A stretch of DNA of 64,000 nt from Lachnospira rogosae (GTDB taxonomy: Bacteria; Bacillota; Clostridia; Lachnospirales; Lachnospiraceae): the NCBI RefSeq assembly GCF_040096455.1, contig NZ_JBBMER010000004.1, positions 1 to 64,000 on the forward strand. Reading direction: 5' to 3'. Shown here piece after piece: positions 17,354-25,905 of this stretch. Position 1 is the stretch's first letter. Each line of letters opens with the position of its first letter. The notes beneath the pieces are model-generated. The model saw only the letters and a list, made by a program, of their open reading frames with translations. It did no database searches and was not told the DNA's origin. The translations under genes and the position numbers were made by a program.

Positions 17354-17878
17354 ATGAGTGATATATTAGATGTTATTAAGACAAGAAGAAGCGTAAGAAA
17401 GTATAAAAATGATATGGTTCCTGCGGAGATTATAGATAAAATTATTGAAGCGGGAACATATGCGGCTACAGGAATGGACAGACAGTCGCCAATTATACTT
17501 GCAGTTACTGACAAGGAATTAAGAGATAAGCTTTCTAAGATGAATTCTAGAATAATGGGAAAGTCAGAAGATTTTGATCCATTTTATGGTGCACCAGTTG
17601 TGCTTGTTGTTCTTGCTGATAAGAGTATGCCTACATATATATATGATGGTACTCTGGTTATGGGGAATCTTATGCTTGAGGCACACGCACTTGGTGTGGA
17701 TAGCTGCTGGATACATAGAGCTAAGGAAGAATTTGAGAGCGAAGAAGGCAGAGAGATACTTAAATCACTCGGCATAGAAGGTGATTATGAAGGAATCGGA
17801 CATTGTATACTTGGTTATGTAGATGGAGAAGAACCTCAGTGTCACCCAAGAAAAGATAACTGGGTATACAGAGCATAG
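17354..17878 (+). CDS. Nitroreductase-family protein (short form)
   Basis: A 174-residue member of the nitroreductase fold with an AAGGAAG ribosome site. The N-terminal FMN-contacting TRRSVRKYKNDMVP is present, as are AATGMDRQSPIILAV and GHCILGYVDGEEP. A central GNLMLEAHALGVDSCWIHR replaces the usual IQNMLLAA segment. It is short for the family. It is probably an FMN oxidoreductase with unknown substrate, and is not obviously linked to its neighbours. Confidence 0.87.
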   Translation: MSDILDVIKTRRSVRKYKNDMVPAEIIDKIIEAGTYAATGMDRQSPIILAVTDKELRDKLSKMNSRIMGKSEDFDPFYGAPVVLVVLADKSMPTYIYDGTLVMGNLMLEAHALGVDSCWIHRAKEEFESEEGREILKSLGIEGDYEGIGHCILGYVDGEEPQCHPRKDNWVYRA

Positions 17879-17999
17879 TTTTTAATATTTTGATGAAATT
17901 ATACATTTAATAGTTTTGCAAATTGATATTTAACAGATAAAAATGCAGGAAAAAGAAATGGAAGAATAAAGAAACTGATAGAAAAGGAGATTAAGATAT

Positions 18000-18302
18000 A
18001 TGGTTAAACACGTTATATTGTGGAAGTTAAAGGAAGAACTTACAGCAGAAGAGAAGGAAAATGTAAAGGTAGGTATTAAGGAAGGTCTTGAAGGACTTGC
18101 AGGAAATATACCGGGTCTTGTAGATATAAAGGTTAATATCAATGGTTTAGCAACATCAACAGTAGATGTTATGCTTGATACAACATTTACAGATGCAGAT
18201 GCTCTTAAGGCATACAGCACTAATCCGCTTCACGTTGCCATAGCAGATGGAAAGGTACGTCCATATACGGCAGTAAGATCCTGCCTTGATTATGAAGTGT
18301 AG
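18000..18302 (+). CDS. Dabb-domain (stress-responsive alpha/beta barrel) protein
   Basis: A 100-residue protein with AAAAGGAG upstream. It matches the Dabb dimeric ferredoxin-like barrel: MVKHVILWKLKEELTAEEK at the start, a central IPGLVDIKVNIN strand, then DVMLDTTFTDADALKAY and HVAIADGKVRPY. The histidines at residues 4 and near 78 are typical. The family forms small dimeric barrels with varied, mostly unknown roles. It stands alone before the T-box promoter. Confidence 0.88.
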   Translation: MVKHVILWKLKEELTAEEKENVKVGIKEGLEGLAGNIPGLVDIKVNINGLATSTVDVMLDTTFTDADALKAYSTNPLHVAIADGKVRPYTAVRSCLDYEV

Positions 18303-18373
18303 AATTAATTATTGAATAGACTTCAGAAATTGAATCATAATAATTTTTAAAAATGGAAAAATAAAGTTATAGA

Positions 18374-18403
18374 TTGACATGATTCATAAGGATATGCTAT
18401 TAT
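18374..18403 (+). promoter_or_regulatory. Promoter of the T-box/aspS-gatCAB operon
   Basis: TTGACA at 18374-18379 and TATTAT at 18398-18403 are separated by 18 bp, with a TGC extended -10 element at 18395-18397. Confidence 0.8.
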
Positions 18404-18424
18404 TTATCTATATGAATATATTAA

Positions 18425-18797
18425 AGACTGGGAAAGAGACTTCTTTTCATGGAACCTGACAGGAAAGTGATGCCACCGACTGAAAGCATACACAGGGAAT
18501 TGTCAAGAGGAACACTCTGGAGTTGAATATCTGAATTATATCAATGCCCTTGGAATATGTTATGAAATGCGTATGCATGCAGCTGTTATAGACAGGCAGG
18601 TGATATATGTAGGTTATTACGTTGTACGCGTTAAGTACTTAAAGAGGAATGATAAGAAGCCTGAGTGGTTAAGTTATTGAAGACAAGTTTCTAGATGACA
18701 GCTATTCAGAAGCGGATTTCGTTCAATGCGGGTGGTACCGCGGATAATTATGTATTATTCGTCCCGGAATGCTGGTAAGGCATTCCGGGATTTTTTG
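18425..18797 (+). ncRNA. T-box leader controlling aspS-gatCAB
   Basis: The T-box motif GGGTGGTACCGCG is at 18730-18742 and includes the TGGT bulge that pairs with uncharged tRNA ends. A terminator follows: CCCGGAATGC (18763-18772) with GCATTCCGGG (18780-18789) and a T run. Stem I starts near AGAGAC (18435-18440), with apical motifs near 18470-18490. The best specifier candidate is GGAAC at 18509-18513, which holds overlapping GAA (Glu) and AAC (Asn) codons. Asn fits the downstream genes, which make Asn-tRNA by transamidation. The specifier choice is inference. Confidence 0.9.
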
Positions 18798-18927
18798 CGT
18801 GCAGATAACGATTGCCACTAAGTTATATCGTTACAGCCTTTGCAGAAAAGCTGGAGCAACATATTTATCAGCTGCAATAAGACACACATTAACAATATAA
18901 AACAATCAGAAAGGAGCTATTATCAAG

Positions 18928-20673
18928 ATGGCAAACATTTACAGAGATGTCACATTACAGAATGTAAGTGAGAACGACATTGGAAAGCAGATGAAGGTAT
19001 CAGGATGGGTTGAGAACATTCGTGATCACGGTGGAGTTTCATTCATCGATTTAAGAGATATGTACGGAGTATTACAGGTAGTTATCCGTGAACCAGAACT
19101 CTTAAAGGGTATTAAGAAGGAAGAATGTATCAGTATCGATGGTATTATGGAGCAGAGAGATGAGGAAACTTACAATCCTAAAATTCCATCAGGAACTATT
19201 GAACTTGAAGCTAAGAAGATTACAGTATTAGGACAGGTTTACCAGCAGGTTCCATTTGAAATTCAGACATCTAAGGAAGTAAGAGAGGATGTAAGACTTA
19301 AGTACAGATACTTAGACTTAAGAAACCCTAAGGTTAAGGATAATATGGTATTCCGTTCAAAGGTTATCTCATTCCTTCGTCAGAAGATGACAGATATGGG
19401 CTTCCTTGAAATCCAGACACCTATTCTTTGTGCTTCATCACCAGAAGGTGCAAGAGATTATATCGTTCCATCAAGAAAATATAAGGGCAAGTTCTATGCA
19501 CTTCCACAGGCACCACAGCAGTACAAGCAGCTTCTTATGGTATCTGGTTTTGATAAGTATTTCCAGATAGCTCCTTGCTTCAGAGATGAAGATGCAAGAG
19601 CTGACCGTTCACCAGGAGAATTCTATCAGCTTGATTTCGAGATGAGCTTTGCTACTCAGGAAGAAGTATTTGCAGTTGGTGAAGAAGTGCTTACAGAGAC
19701 ATTTGCAAAGTTTGCACCAGAGGGTTCAGTTGTAACACAGGCTCCTTATCCAATTATAAGCTACAAGCAGGCTATGCTTGAATTCGGTTCAGATAAGCCA
19801 GACCTTAGAAACCCACTTAGAATTATAGATTTGTCCGATTTCTTCAATAAATGTACATTCAAGCCATTCCAGAATAAGACTGTAAGAGCTATCAATGTTC
19901 ACGCTAAGCTTTCAAAGGGCCAGCACGAGAAGCTTCTTAAGTTCGCTACAGGAATTGGTATGGGTGGACTTGGTTACCTTGAGGTTCTTGAAGACCTTTC
20001 ATATAAGGGACCAATTGATAAGTTCATTCCAGAAGAACTTAAAGGCGAAATCAGGGAACTTGCAGGACTTCAGGCAGGAGATACTATTTTCTTTATCGCT
20101 GATAAGGAAGATAAGGCTGCATTCTTTGCAGGACAGATTCGTAACGAACTTGGCACACGTCTTGATTTAATAGAGAAAAATGCATACAGATTCTGTTATG
20201 TAAATGACTTCCCTATGTTTGAAAGAGACCCAGAAACTAAGAAGATTGGTTTCACACACAATCCATTCTCTATGCCACAGGGTGGTCTTGAAGCACTTAA
20301 TACTATGGATCCACTTGATATTCTTGCTTATCAGTATGATATCGTATGTAATGGTGTTGAATTATCATCAGGTGCTGTGCGTAACCATGATATGCAGATT
20401 ATGGTTAAGGCATTTGAAATTGCCGGATATGATGAAGAAGTACTTAAGGCTAAGTTTGGAGCACTTTACAACGCATTCCAGTTCGGTGCACCACCACATG
20501 CAGGTATGGCACCAGGTGTTGACCGTATGATTATGCTTCTTAGAAATGAAGAGAATATCCGTGAGGTTATTCCATTCCCAATGAGTGGTACAGCACAGGA
20601 TCTTATGTGTGGAGCACCTAATGAGGTAACAGAACAGCAGTTAAGAGAGGTTCATATTAAGGTCAGGGACTAA
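18928..20673 (+). CDS. aspS: Aspartyl-tRNA synthetase, possibly non-discriminating (Asp/Asn)
   Basis: A 581-residue bacterial-type class IIb synthetase with AAGGAG before ATG 18928. It has an OB-fold anticodon domain (GWVENIRDHGGVSFIDLRD), motif 2 (CFRDEDARADRSPGEFYQLD), an inserted GAD domain (about residues 300-420) and motif 3 (GMAPGVDRMIMLL). The His in RDHGG is the residue seen in non-discriminating AspRS such as that of Pseudomonas; discriminating enzymes usually have Leu there. With gatCAB downstream and an Asn-type T-box upstream, it probably charges both tRNA-Asp and tRNA-Asn. That last point is inference. Confidence 0.97.
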   Translation: MANIYRDVTLQNVSENDIGKQMKVSGWVENIRDHGGVSFIDLRDMYGVLQVVIREPELLKGIKKEECISIDGIMEQRDEETYNPKIPSGTIELEAKKITVLGQVYQQVPFEIQTSKEVREDVRLKYRYLDLRNPKVKDNMVFRSKVISFLRQKMTDMGFLEIQTPILCASSPEGARDYIVPSRKYKGKFYALPQAPQQYKQLLMVSGFDKYFQIAPCFRDEDARADRSPGEFYQLDFEMSFATQEEVFAVGEEVLTETFAKFAPEGSVVTQAPYPIISYKQAMLEFGSDKPDLRNPLRIIDLSDFFNKCTFKPFQNKTVRAINVHAKLSKGQHEKLLKFATGIGMGGLGYLEVLEDLSYKGPIDKFIPEELKGEIRELAGLQAGDTIFFIADKEDKAAFFAGQIRNELGTRLDLIEKNAYRFCYVNDFPMFERDPETKKIGFTHNPFSMPQGGLEALNTMDPLDILAYQYDIVCNGVELSSGAVRNHDMQIMVKAFEIAGYDEEVLKAKFGALYNAFQFGAPPHAGMAPGVDRMIMLLRNEENIREVIPFPMSGTAQDLMCGAPNEVTEQQLREVHIKVRD

Positions 20674-20748
20674 TGGAAAAAATCCACTAATAAAAACAAA
20701 ACAAAGATTTTTCCATACAGGATTTGCGCGTGAGGGCGCAAACCTGTC
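20673..20748 (+). repeat. Two hairpins between aspS and gatC
   Basis: ATGGAAAAAATC (20673-20684) pairs with GATTTTTCCAT (20706-20716). Directly after, ACAGGATTTGCGC pairs with GCGCAAACCTGT (about 20717-20748). Neither has a T run. They may set the aspS to gatCAB transcript ratio. Confidence 0.55.
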
Positions 20749-20774
20749 TGACATAATAGAAAGGATGATATGTT

Positions 20775-21068
20775 ATGGCTAATGTGATTAGTGATGAAAC
20801 TATCGAATATGTAGGTATTCTTGCTAAGCTTGAGCTTTCTGAGTCGGAAAAAGAGGATGCCAAGAAGGATATGGCAAGTATGCTTGATTATATAGATAAG
20901 CTTGGCGAGCTTGATACAACAGGCGTTGAGCCTATGTCACACGTATTCCCTGTTAATAATGTTATGAGGGAAGATGTTGTTACTAACGGCGATGGAAGCA
21001 AGGCTACACTTGCCAATGCACCAGAAGCTAACGAATATGGATTTATAGTTCCAAAGACTGTTGAATAA
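20775..21068 (+). CDS. gatC: Asp/Glu-tRNA amidotransferase subunit C
   Basis: A 97-residue subunit that wraps around GatA and GatB and is needed for their assembly. It shows the family pattern IEYVGILAKLELSESEKE at the start, then DYIDKLGELDTTGVEPMSHV and a C-terminal NEYGFIVPKTVE. The length is normal. It is the first gene of gatCAB, 100 bases after aspS and 14 bases before gatA. The complex converts Asp-tRNA-Asn (and, where present, Glu-tRNA-Gln) to the amide form. Confidence 0.96.
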   Translation: MANVISDETIEYVGILAKLELSESEKEDAKKDMASMLDYIDKLGELDTTGVEPMSHVFPVNNVMREDVVTNGDGSKATLANAPEANEYGFIVPKTVE

Positions 21069-21082
21069 GAAAGGGAAATGCT

Positions 21083-22528
21083 ATGAGTTTATTAGATTGT
21101 ACAGCCGTTGAACTTGCTGCAAAGATTAAGGCAGGTGAAGTGACAGCGGTAGAAGCTATGCAGGCTGTTGTTGCTCAGATTGAAAAGTCTGAAGACAAGC
21201 TTAACTGCTATGTGACATTTGACAAGGAAAAAGCATTACAGGCAGCAGCTAAGGCTGACGATGATATCAAGGCTGGAAAGCTTACGGGACCTTTAGCTGG
21301 TGTACCTTTTGCTATTAAGGATAATATGTGTACAGAAGGCATGCTTACAACATGTTCTTCTAAAATACTCGGTAACTTTGTTCCAACATTTTCTTCTGAA
21401 GCAGTTATAAAACTTCAGGAGGCAGGCGCAGTTATTATCGGTAAGACTAATATGGATGAGTTCGCCATGGGCTCAACAACAGAAACAAGTGCATTCGGAG
21501 CAACTAAGAATCCAAGAAATACAGAGCACGTTCCTGGTGGTTCATCAGGTGGTTCAGCTGCAGCAGTTGCAGCAAATGAATGCTTTGCGGCACTTGGTTC
21601 AGATACAGGTGGTTCTATAAGACAACCTGCATCTTACTGTGGTGTTGTAGGTATGAAGCCTACTTATGGTACTGTCTCAAGATATGGACTTATAGCTTAT
21701 GGTTCATCACTTGATCAGATAGGACCATTATGTAAGGATGTAACAGACTGTGCTACTATTATGGAGGTAATAGCAGCAAAGGATGATAAGGATTCTACAT
21801 CAGTAAAGAGAGAAGATACAGCATTTACAAAGGCTTTAGTAGATGATGTTAAGGGACTTAAGATAGGTATTCCAAGAGATTACTTTGGAGATGGACTTGA
21901 TCCTGAGGTTAAGGAAGCTGTTATGTCGGCAGCTAAGGTGCTTGAAGAAAAGGGTGCCATAGTTGAAGAATTCGACTTAAGCCTTGTAGAGTACGCTATA
22001 CCTACTTATTATACAATAGCTGCCGCTGAGGCAAGCTCTAACCTTGAGAGATTCGATGGTGTTAAGTATGGTTACAGGACAAGTGAGTATGATGGTCTTC
22101 ACAATATGTATAAGAAGACACGTTCAGAGGGCTTTGGACCAGAAGTTAAGAGAAGAATAATGCTTGGTTCATTTGTACTCAGCTCAGGTTATTATGATGC
22201 TTACTACTTAAAGGCATTAAGAGTAAAGGCTCTTATTAAGAAAGCATTTGATGAAGCATTTGCAAAGTATGACGTAATACTTGGACCTGTTGCACCAACA
22301 ACTGCACCTAAGATAGGCTCATCTTTAGCAGACCCTATCAAGATGTATCTTGGCGATATATATACAATATCAGTTAACCTTGCAGGTCTTCCAGGAATAA
22401 GTGTACCTTGTGGAAAGGACTCTAAGGGGCTTCCAATAGGTGTACAGCTTATAGGTGACTGCTTTAAGGAAAATAATATAATACGTGCTGCATACTCATA
22501 TGAGCAGGCACGAGGAAGATTTGAATAA
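21083..22528 (+). CDS. gatA: Asp/Glu-tRNA amidotransferase subunit A
   Basis: A 481-residue amidase-signature enzyme that releases ammonia from glutamine. The catalytic Ser-cisSer-Lys triad is visible: Lys in PFAIKDNMCT, and the two serines in VPGGSSGGSAAAVAAN followed by LGSDTGGSIRQPAS. The length is that of the family. Ammonia passes through a tunnel to GatB. It is joined to gatC and gatB by gaps of 14 and 15 bases, in one transcript under the upstream T-box. Confidence 0.97.
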   Translation: MSLLDCTAVELAAKIKAGEVTAVEAMQAVVAQIEKSEDKLNCYVTFDKEKALQAAAKADDDIKAGKLTGPLAGVPFAIKDNMCTEGMLTTCSSKILGNFVPTFSSEAVIKLQEAGAVIIGKTNMDEFAMGSTTETSAFGATKNPRNTEHVPGGSSGGSAAAVAANECFAALGSDTGGSIRQPASYCGVVGMKPTYGTVSRYGLIAYGSSLDQIGPLCKDVTDCATIMEVIAAKDDKDSTSVKREDTAFTKALVDDVKGLKIGIPRDYFGDGLDPEVKEAVMSAAKVLEEKGAIVEEFDLSLVEYAIPTYYTIAAAEASSNLERFDGVKYGYRTSEYDGLHNMYKKTRSEGFGPEVKRRIMLGSFVLSSGYYDAYYLKALRVKALIKKAFDEAFAKYDVILGPVAPTTAPKIGSSLADPIKMYLGDIYTISVNLAGLPGISVPCGKDSKGLPIGVQLIGDCFKENNIIRAAYSYEQARGRFE

Positions 22529-22543
22529 GGAGGAGGTCAGGCA

Positions 22544-23974
22544 ATGAAAGATTATGAAGTAGTTATTGGTCTTGAAGTTCACGTTGAGCTTGCTACAAAG
22601 ACTAAGATATTCTGTGGCTGCTCAACAGCATTTGGTGGAGCACCTAATACACACACATGCCCTGTTTGTACAGGTATGCCAGGCTCTCTTCCAGTTCTTA
22701 ACAAGAAGGTAGTAGAGTATGCTATGGCGGTTGGTCTTGCAACTAACTGCTCTATAACAAGAGACTGCAAGTTTGATAGAAAGAATTATTTCTATCCTGA
22801 TAATCCACAGAATTATCAGATATCACAGCTTTATCTGCCTATATGCCGTGATGGACATGTAGATGTAAAGCTTGAAGATGGAACAGAGAAGTCTATAAGA
22901 ATTCACGAGATTCATATGGAAGAGGATGCAGGTAAGCTTATACACGATGAGTGGGAGGATGTATCCTATGTTGACTATAACCGTTCAGGTGTGCCTCTTA
23001 TAGAAATCGTATCTGAGCCAGATATGAGAAATGCAGAAGAGGTTATTGCTTATCTTACTAAGTTAAGAAATACTATCCAGTATCTTGGAGCATCTGACTG
23101 CAAGTTACAGGAAGGTTCTATGAGAGCTGATGTCAATCTTTCTGTAAGAGAAAAAGGCAGTACAGAGTTTGGTACAAGAACAGAAACTAAGAATCTTAAC
23201 TCATTTTCAGCTATCCAGAGAGCTATTGAGGCTGAAACAGCAAGACAGATAGATATAATTGAAGCTGGTGGACAGGTTGTTCAGGAAACAAGAAGATGGA
23301 ATGATGATAAGGAATATTCATATGCTATGCGTTCTAAAGAGGATGCACAGGATTATAGATATTTCCCTGATCCAGACCTTGTACCAATCCACATAAGCGA
23401 AGAATGGCTTGATACTATCAGGGAAGCACAGCCAGAGTTTAAGGATGAGAAAATGCTTCGTTATAAGGAAGAGTTCGGAATTCCTGATTATGATATCAAT
23501 ATGATTACAGATTCTAAGAAGCTTGCTGATATATTTGAAGAAACAACAGCCTTATGCAATAAGCCAAAGAAAGTATCTAACTGGCTTATTACTGAGACTA
23601 TGCGTATTTTAAAGGAAAAGAATATGGATCCTGAGGATATCGCATTCTCACCTAAGAGTCTTGCAAGGATTATTGAACTTGCAGATGAGGGTGCTATAAA
23701 CAGTAACGTTGCTAAGGAAATATTCGAGAAAATATTTGATGAGGATATTGATCCAGATAAGTATATTGAAGAACATGGACTTAAGCAGGTTAATGACGAA
23801 GGTGCACTTAAGGCAACTGTTGAGAAGGTTATAGCTGATAATCCACAGTCAGTAGCTGATTACAGAGCAGGCAAGGAGAAAGCTATAGGATTTCTTGTGG
23901 GCCAGACTATGAAGGCTATGCAGGGTAAGGCTAATCCGGGAATGGTTAATAAGCTTTTAAAAGAACTGCTGTAG
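22544..23974 (+). CDS. gatB: Asp/Glu-tRNA amidotransferase subunit B
   Basis: A 476-residue GatB with a very strong AAGGAGGAGG site. It starts YEVVIGLEVHVEL, then the zinc-binding CGCSTAF and CPVCTGMPG cysteines, and the kinase-like active site around DRKNYFYPDNPQNYQ. Residues from about 330 form the helical and YqeY-like tail that binds the tRNA. It activates the side-chain carboxylate with ATP and adds ammonia from GatA. A glnS gene is present at 50908, so its main duty here is probably Asn-tRNA formation. Confidence 0.97.
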   Translation: MKDYEVVIGLEVHVELATKTKIFCGCSTAFGGAPNTHTCPVCTGMPGSLPVLNKKVVEYAMAVGLATNCSITRDCKFDRKNYFYPDNPQNYQISQLYLPICRDGHVDVKLEDGTEKSIRIHEIHMEEDAGKLIHDEWEDVSYVDYNRSGVPLIEIVSEPDMRNAEEVIAYLTKLRNTIQYLGASDCKLQEGSMRADVNLSVREKGSTEFGTRTETKNLNSFSAIQRAIEAETARQIDIIEAGGQVVQETRRWNDDKEYSYAMRSKEDAQDYRYFPDPDLVPIHISEEWLDTIREAQPEFKDEKMLRYKEEFGIPDYDINMITDSKKLADIFEETTALCNKPKKVSNWLITETMRILKEKNMDPEDIAFSPKSLARIIELADEGAINSNVAKEIFEKIFDEDIDPDKYIEEHGLKQVNDEGALKATVEKVIADNPQSVADYRAGKEKAIGFLVGQTMKAMQGKANPGMVNKLLKELL

Positions 23975-24047
23975 ATTTTAGGAATATGTTTAACAAAGAC
24001 GATGTGGGAAGTGGCAAGGTGCAGAGTGCGGCGGACGGCGGACGGAC

Positions 24048-24186
24048 GATTGGAGAAATCGGCGGAAGCAACAAAGACACGTTTGCACTGAGTGTCGCTC
24101 GCAGCGGTACTAAAGCGCCAAAGGACAGCGCTTAAGTGCCGGCGGCTCCCCATCGTCTTTTTATGCTTCCGCCGGTTTCTCCAATC
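24048..24186. repeat. Structured repeat family A, copy 1
   Basis: Arms at 24048-24070 and 24164-24186 pair over 23 bp with one mismatch. Inside are AAAGAC (24073-24078) with GTCTTT (24155-24160), and a 12-bp hairpin at 24106-24140 with one central A-A mismatch. The core between the outer arms is shared with 42105-42197, but the outer arms are not similar in sequence. GC-rich flanks reach back to about 23990 and forward to 24230. The gene-free stretch 23975-24400 is otherwise empty apart from the terminator. Confidence 0.75.
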
Positions 24187-24271
24187 TGTGCGTTGGCGGA
24201 CTGCGATGGTTGCGGGGCTGGAGTGGTGAACATATTTTGTTAAATGTATTTGGAGATAGACAGATAAACAG

Positions 24272-24305
24272 AAAGAGAGGGGGGGTACCGCCTCTCTTTT
24301 TTGAT
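24272..24305 (+). terminator. Terminator after gatB
   Basis: AAAGAGAGG at 24272-24280 pairs with CCTCTCTTT at 24291-24299 and runs into further T. Confidence 0.85.
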
Positions 24306-24400
24306 GAAAATATACTAAAATATATATTTGGATTTATATGTTTGGGGTTATTCTGTGTGGGTTATTCCACTGTTTAGTGTGAATTATTTCACTTGGGTTA

Positions 24401-24772
24401 TTAGGCTTGTGGGGGCTCGGTGTGTGAGCTGTAGTTGTCTACAGTGTCACCTATGACGGGTGACATTCCTACGAATTCACAGCCGTATGCGTAGAGGTCT
24501 GAGTTATCTACTGGCTGACAGCGGATGATTTTGACAACACAGTTTATTGGGTCTTTTTCATCATCTAACTGTAACACAGCATCAAAATAGAAATCTAAAG
24601 GTAAAATGCTTTTTGAGCGAAAGCCGATTCCACCTTTTGATATATCAGTTATATTTATAGGTGAGTCGAGATTTCTTATATTGATGTAATCCTGATTAAA
24701 AAGCTTAGACACATTTAATGTTAAATTCGCCTTGTGGCGGTTATAGCGTCTTTTTTCAATTCCATCATTCAT
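24401..24772 (-). CDS. PilZ-domain c-di-GMP-binding protein
   Basis: A 123-residue single PilZ domain. The start at 24772 (MNDGIEKRRYNRH) is chosen because GGAGGA lies six or so bases upstream. The two c-di-GMP motifs are present: RRYNRHKAN (RxxxR) and NITDISKGGIGF (D/NxSxxG). Members respond to c-di-GMP and in clostridia often tune motility or surface-polymer export. It is convergent with gatB and divergent from purC. It fits with the c-di-GMP riboswitch at 11750. Confidence 0.88.
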   Translation of the reverse strand: MNDGIEKRRYNRHKANLTLNVSKLFNQDYINIRNLDSPINITDISKGGIGFRSKSILPLDFYFDAVLQLDDEKDPINCVVKIIRCQPVDNSDLYAYGCEFVGMSPVIGDTVDNYSSHTEPPQA

Positions 24773-24993
24773 AGTACAATCCTCCATCTACAATTGCGTA
24801 TAATAATCTGAATACATAAAAAAGTTGAATAAATAAAACATATTGTATAAAGATTTTCTATAATAATACAATTTTTAAGAATAATATGCAAGTATTGTCT
24901 ATTGATTTTGGTAGTGTACTGTTATATAATTTTTAGTTGTTGAGTGTATAATTAAATTCACTATTACTATAATTTAAAAGGATGGATGCGATC

Positions 24994-25863
24994 ATGGAAA
25001 AGTTTAAGTTACTTTATGAAGGCAAAGTAAGAGAAGTGTATGATATAGGAGATAAGCTTGTTATAGCGGCAACAGATCGTATATCAGCATTTGACCACAT
25101 TTTAAAGAATAAGGTCACAGATAAGGGTGCAATTCTTACTCAGATGTCTAAATTCTGGTTTGATTATACTAAGGATGTTATTCCTAATCATATGATATCT
25201 GTTGATGTTAATGATATGCCGGAATTCTTCCAGAATGAAAAGTATGCAAGAAGAAGTATGATGTGCAAGAAGTTAACTATGCTTCCAATCGAGTGCATCG
25301 TTAGAGGATATATAACAGGAAGCGGCTGGGCAAGCTATCAGAAGAATGGTACAGTCTGTGGAATTAAGCTTCCAGAAGGCCTTGAAGAGTCAGAGAAGCT
25401 TCCTGAGCCAATCTATACACCAAGTACTAAGGCTGAGGTCGGTGACCATGATGAGAATATCTCATTTGAGCAGAGTATTGAGGTATTAGAGAAGAAGTTC
25501 CCAGGCAAGGGTCTTGAATATGCAACTAAGATTAAGGATGCTACAATAGCACTTTATAAGAAGTGTGCAGAATATGCTTTAAGCAAGGGAATTATTATTG
25601 CTGATACTAAGTTTGAATTTGGTCTTGATGAGAATGGCGAAGTTGTAATCGGTGATGAAATGCTTACACCAGACAGCTCACGTTTCTGGCCATTAGAAGG
25701 ATACAAGAAAGGACAGGGACAGCCATCTTACGATAAGCAGTTCGTTAGAAACTGGCTTCTTGCTAACCCTGATAGTGATTATCTTCTTCCAGATGATATC
25801 ATTAACAAGACAGTAGAAAAGTACAAAGAGGCATATAAGCTTCTTACAGGTGAAGATTTCTAA
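24994..25863 (+). CDS. purC: SAICAR synthetase
   Basis: A 289-residue enzyme that joins CAIR and aspartate with ATP in purine synthesis. It starts MEKFKLLYEGKVREVYD, the ATP-binding opening. It has ATDRISAFDHI, then ECIVRGYITGSGWASYQ, and EFGLDENGEVVIGDEMLTPD. ATG 24994 is best placed relative to AAAAGGATGG, although an upstream in-frame ATG exists at 24982. purF follows after 42 bases, so this is a purine operon. No purine riboswitch is visible upstream. Confidence 0.96.
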   Translation: MEKFKLLYEGKVREVYDIGDKLVIAATDRISAFDHILKNKVTDKGAILTQMSKFWFDYTKDVIPNHMISVDVNDMPEFFQNEKYARRSMMCKKLTMLPIECIVRGYITGSGWASYQKNGTVCGIKLPEGLEESEKLPEPIYTPSTKAEVGDHDENISFEQSIEVLEKKFPGKGLEYATKIKDATIALYKKCAEYALSKGIIIADTKFEFGLDENGEVVIGDEMLTPDSSRFWPLEGYKKGQGQPSYDKQFVRNWLLANPDSDYLLPDDIINKTVEKYKEAYKLLTGEDF

Positions 25864-25905
25864 TTTGATTACATTGCTAATACGAATACTAAGACAGAGG
25901 TATAT

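Noticed and set aside
24275..24295. A GGTACCGCC string resembling a T-box core
   Set aside because: It is part of a simple terminator loop. No stem I, no antiterminator and no downstream target gene on that strand.
24773..24993. A purine riboswitch before purC
   Set aside because: The conserved purine-aptamer loops are not present. The same holds for 42269-42551 before purA.
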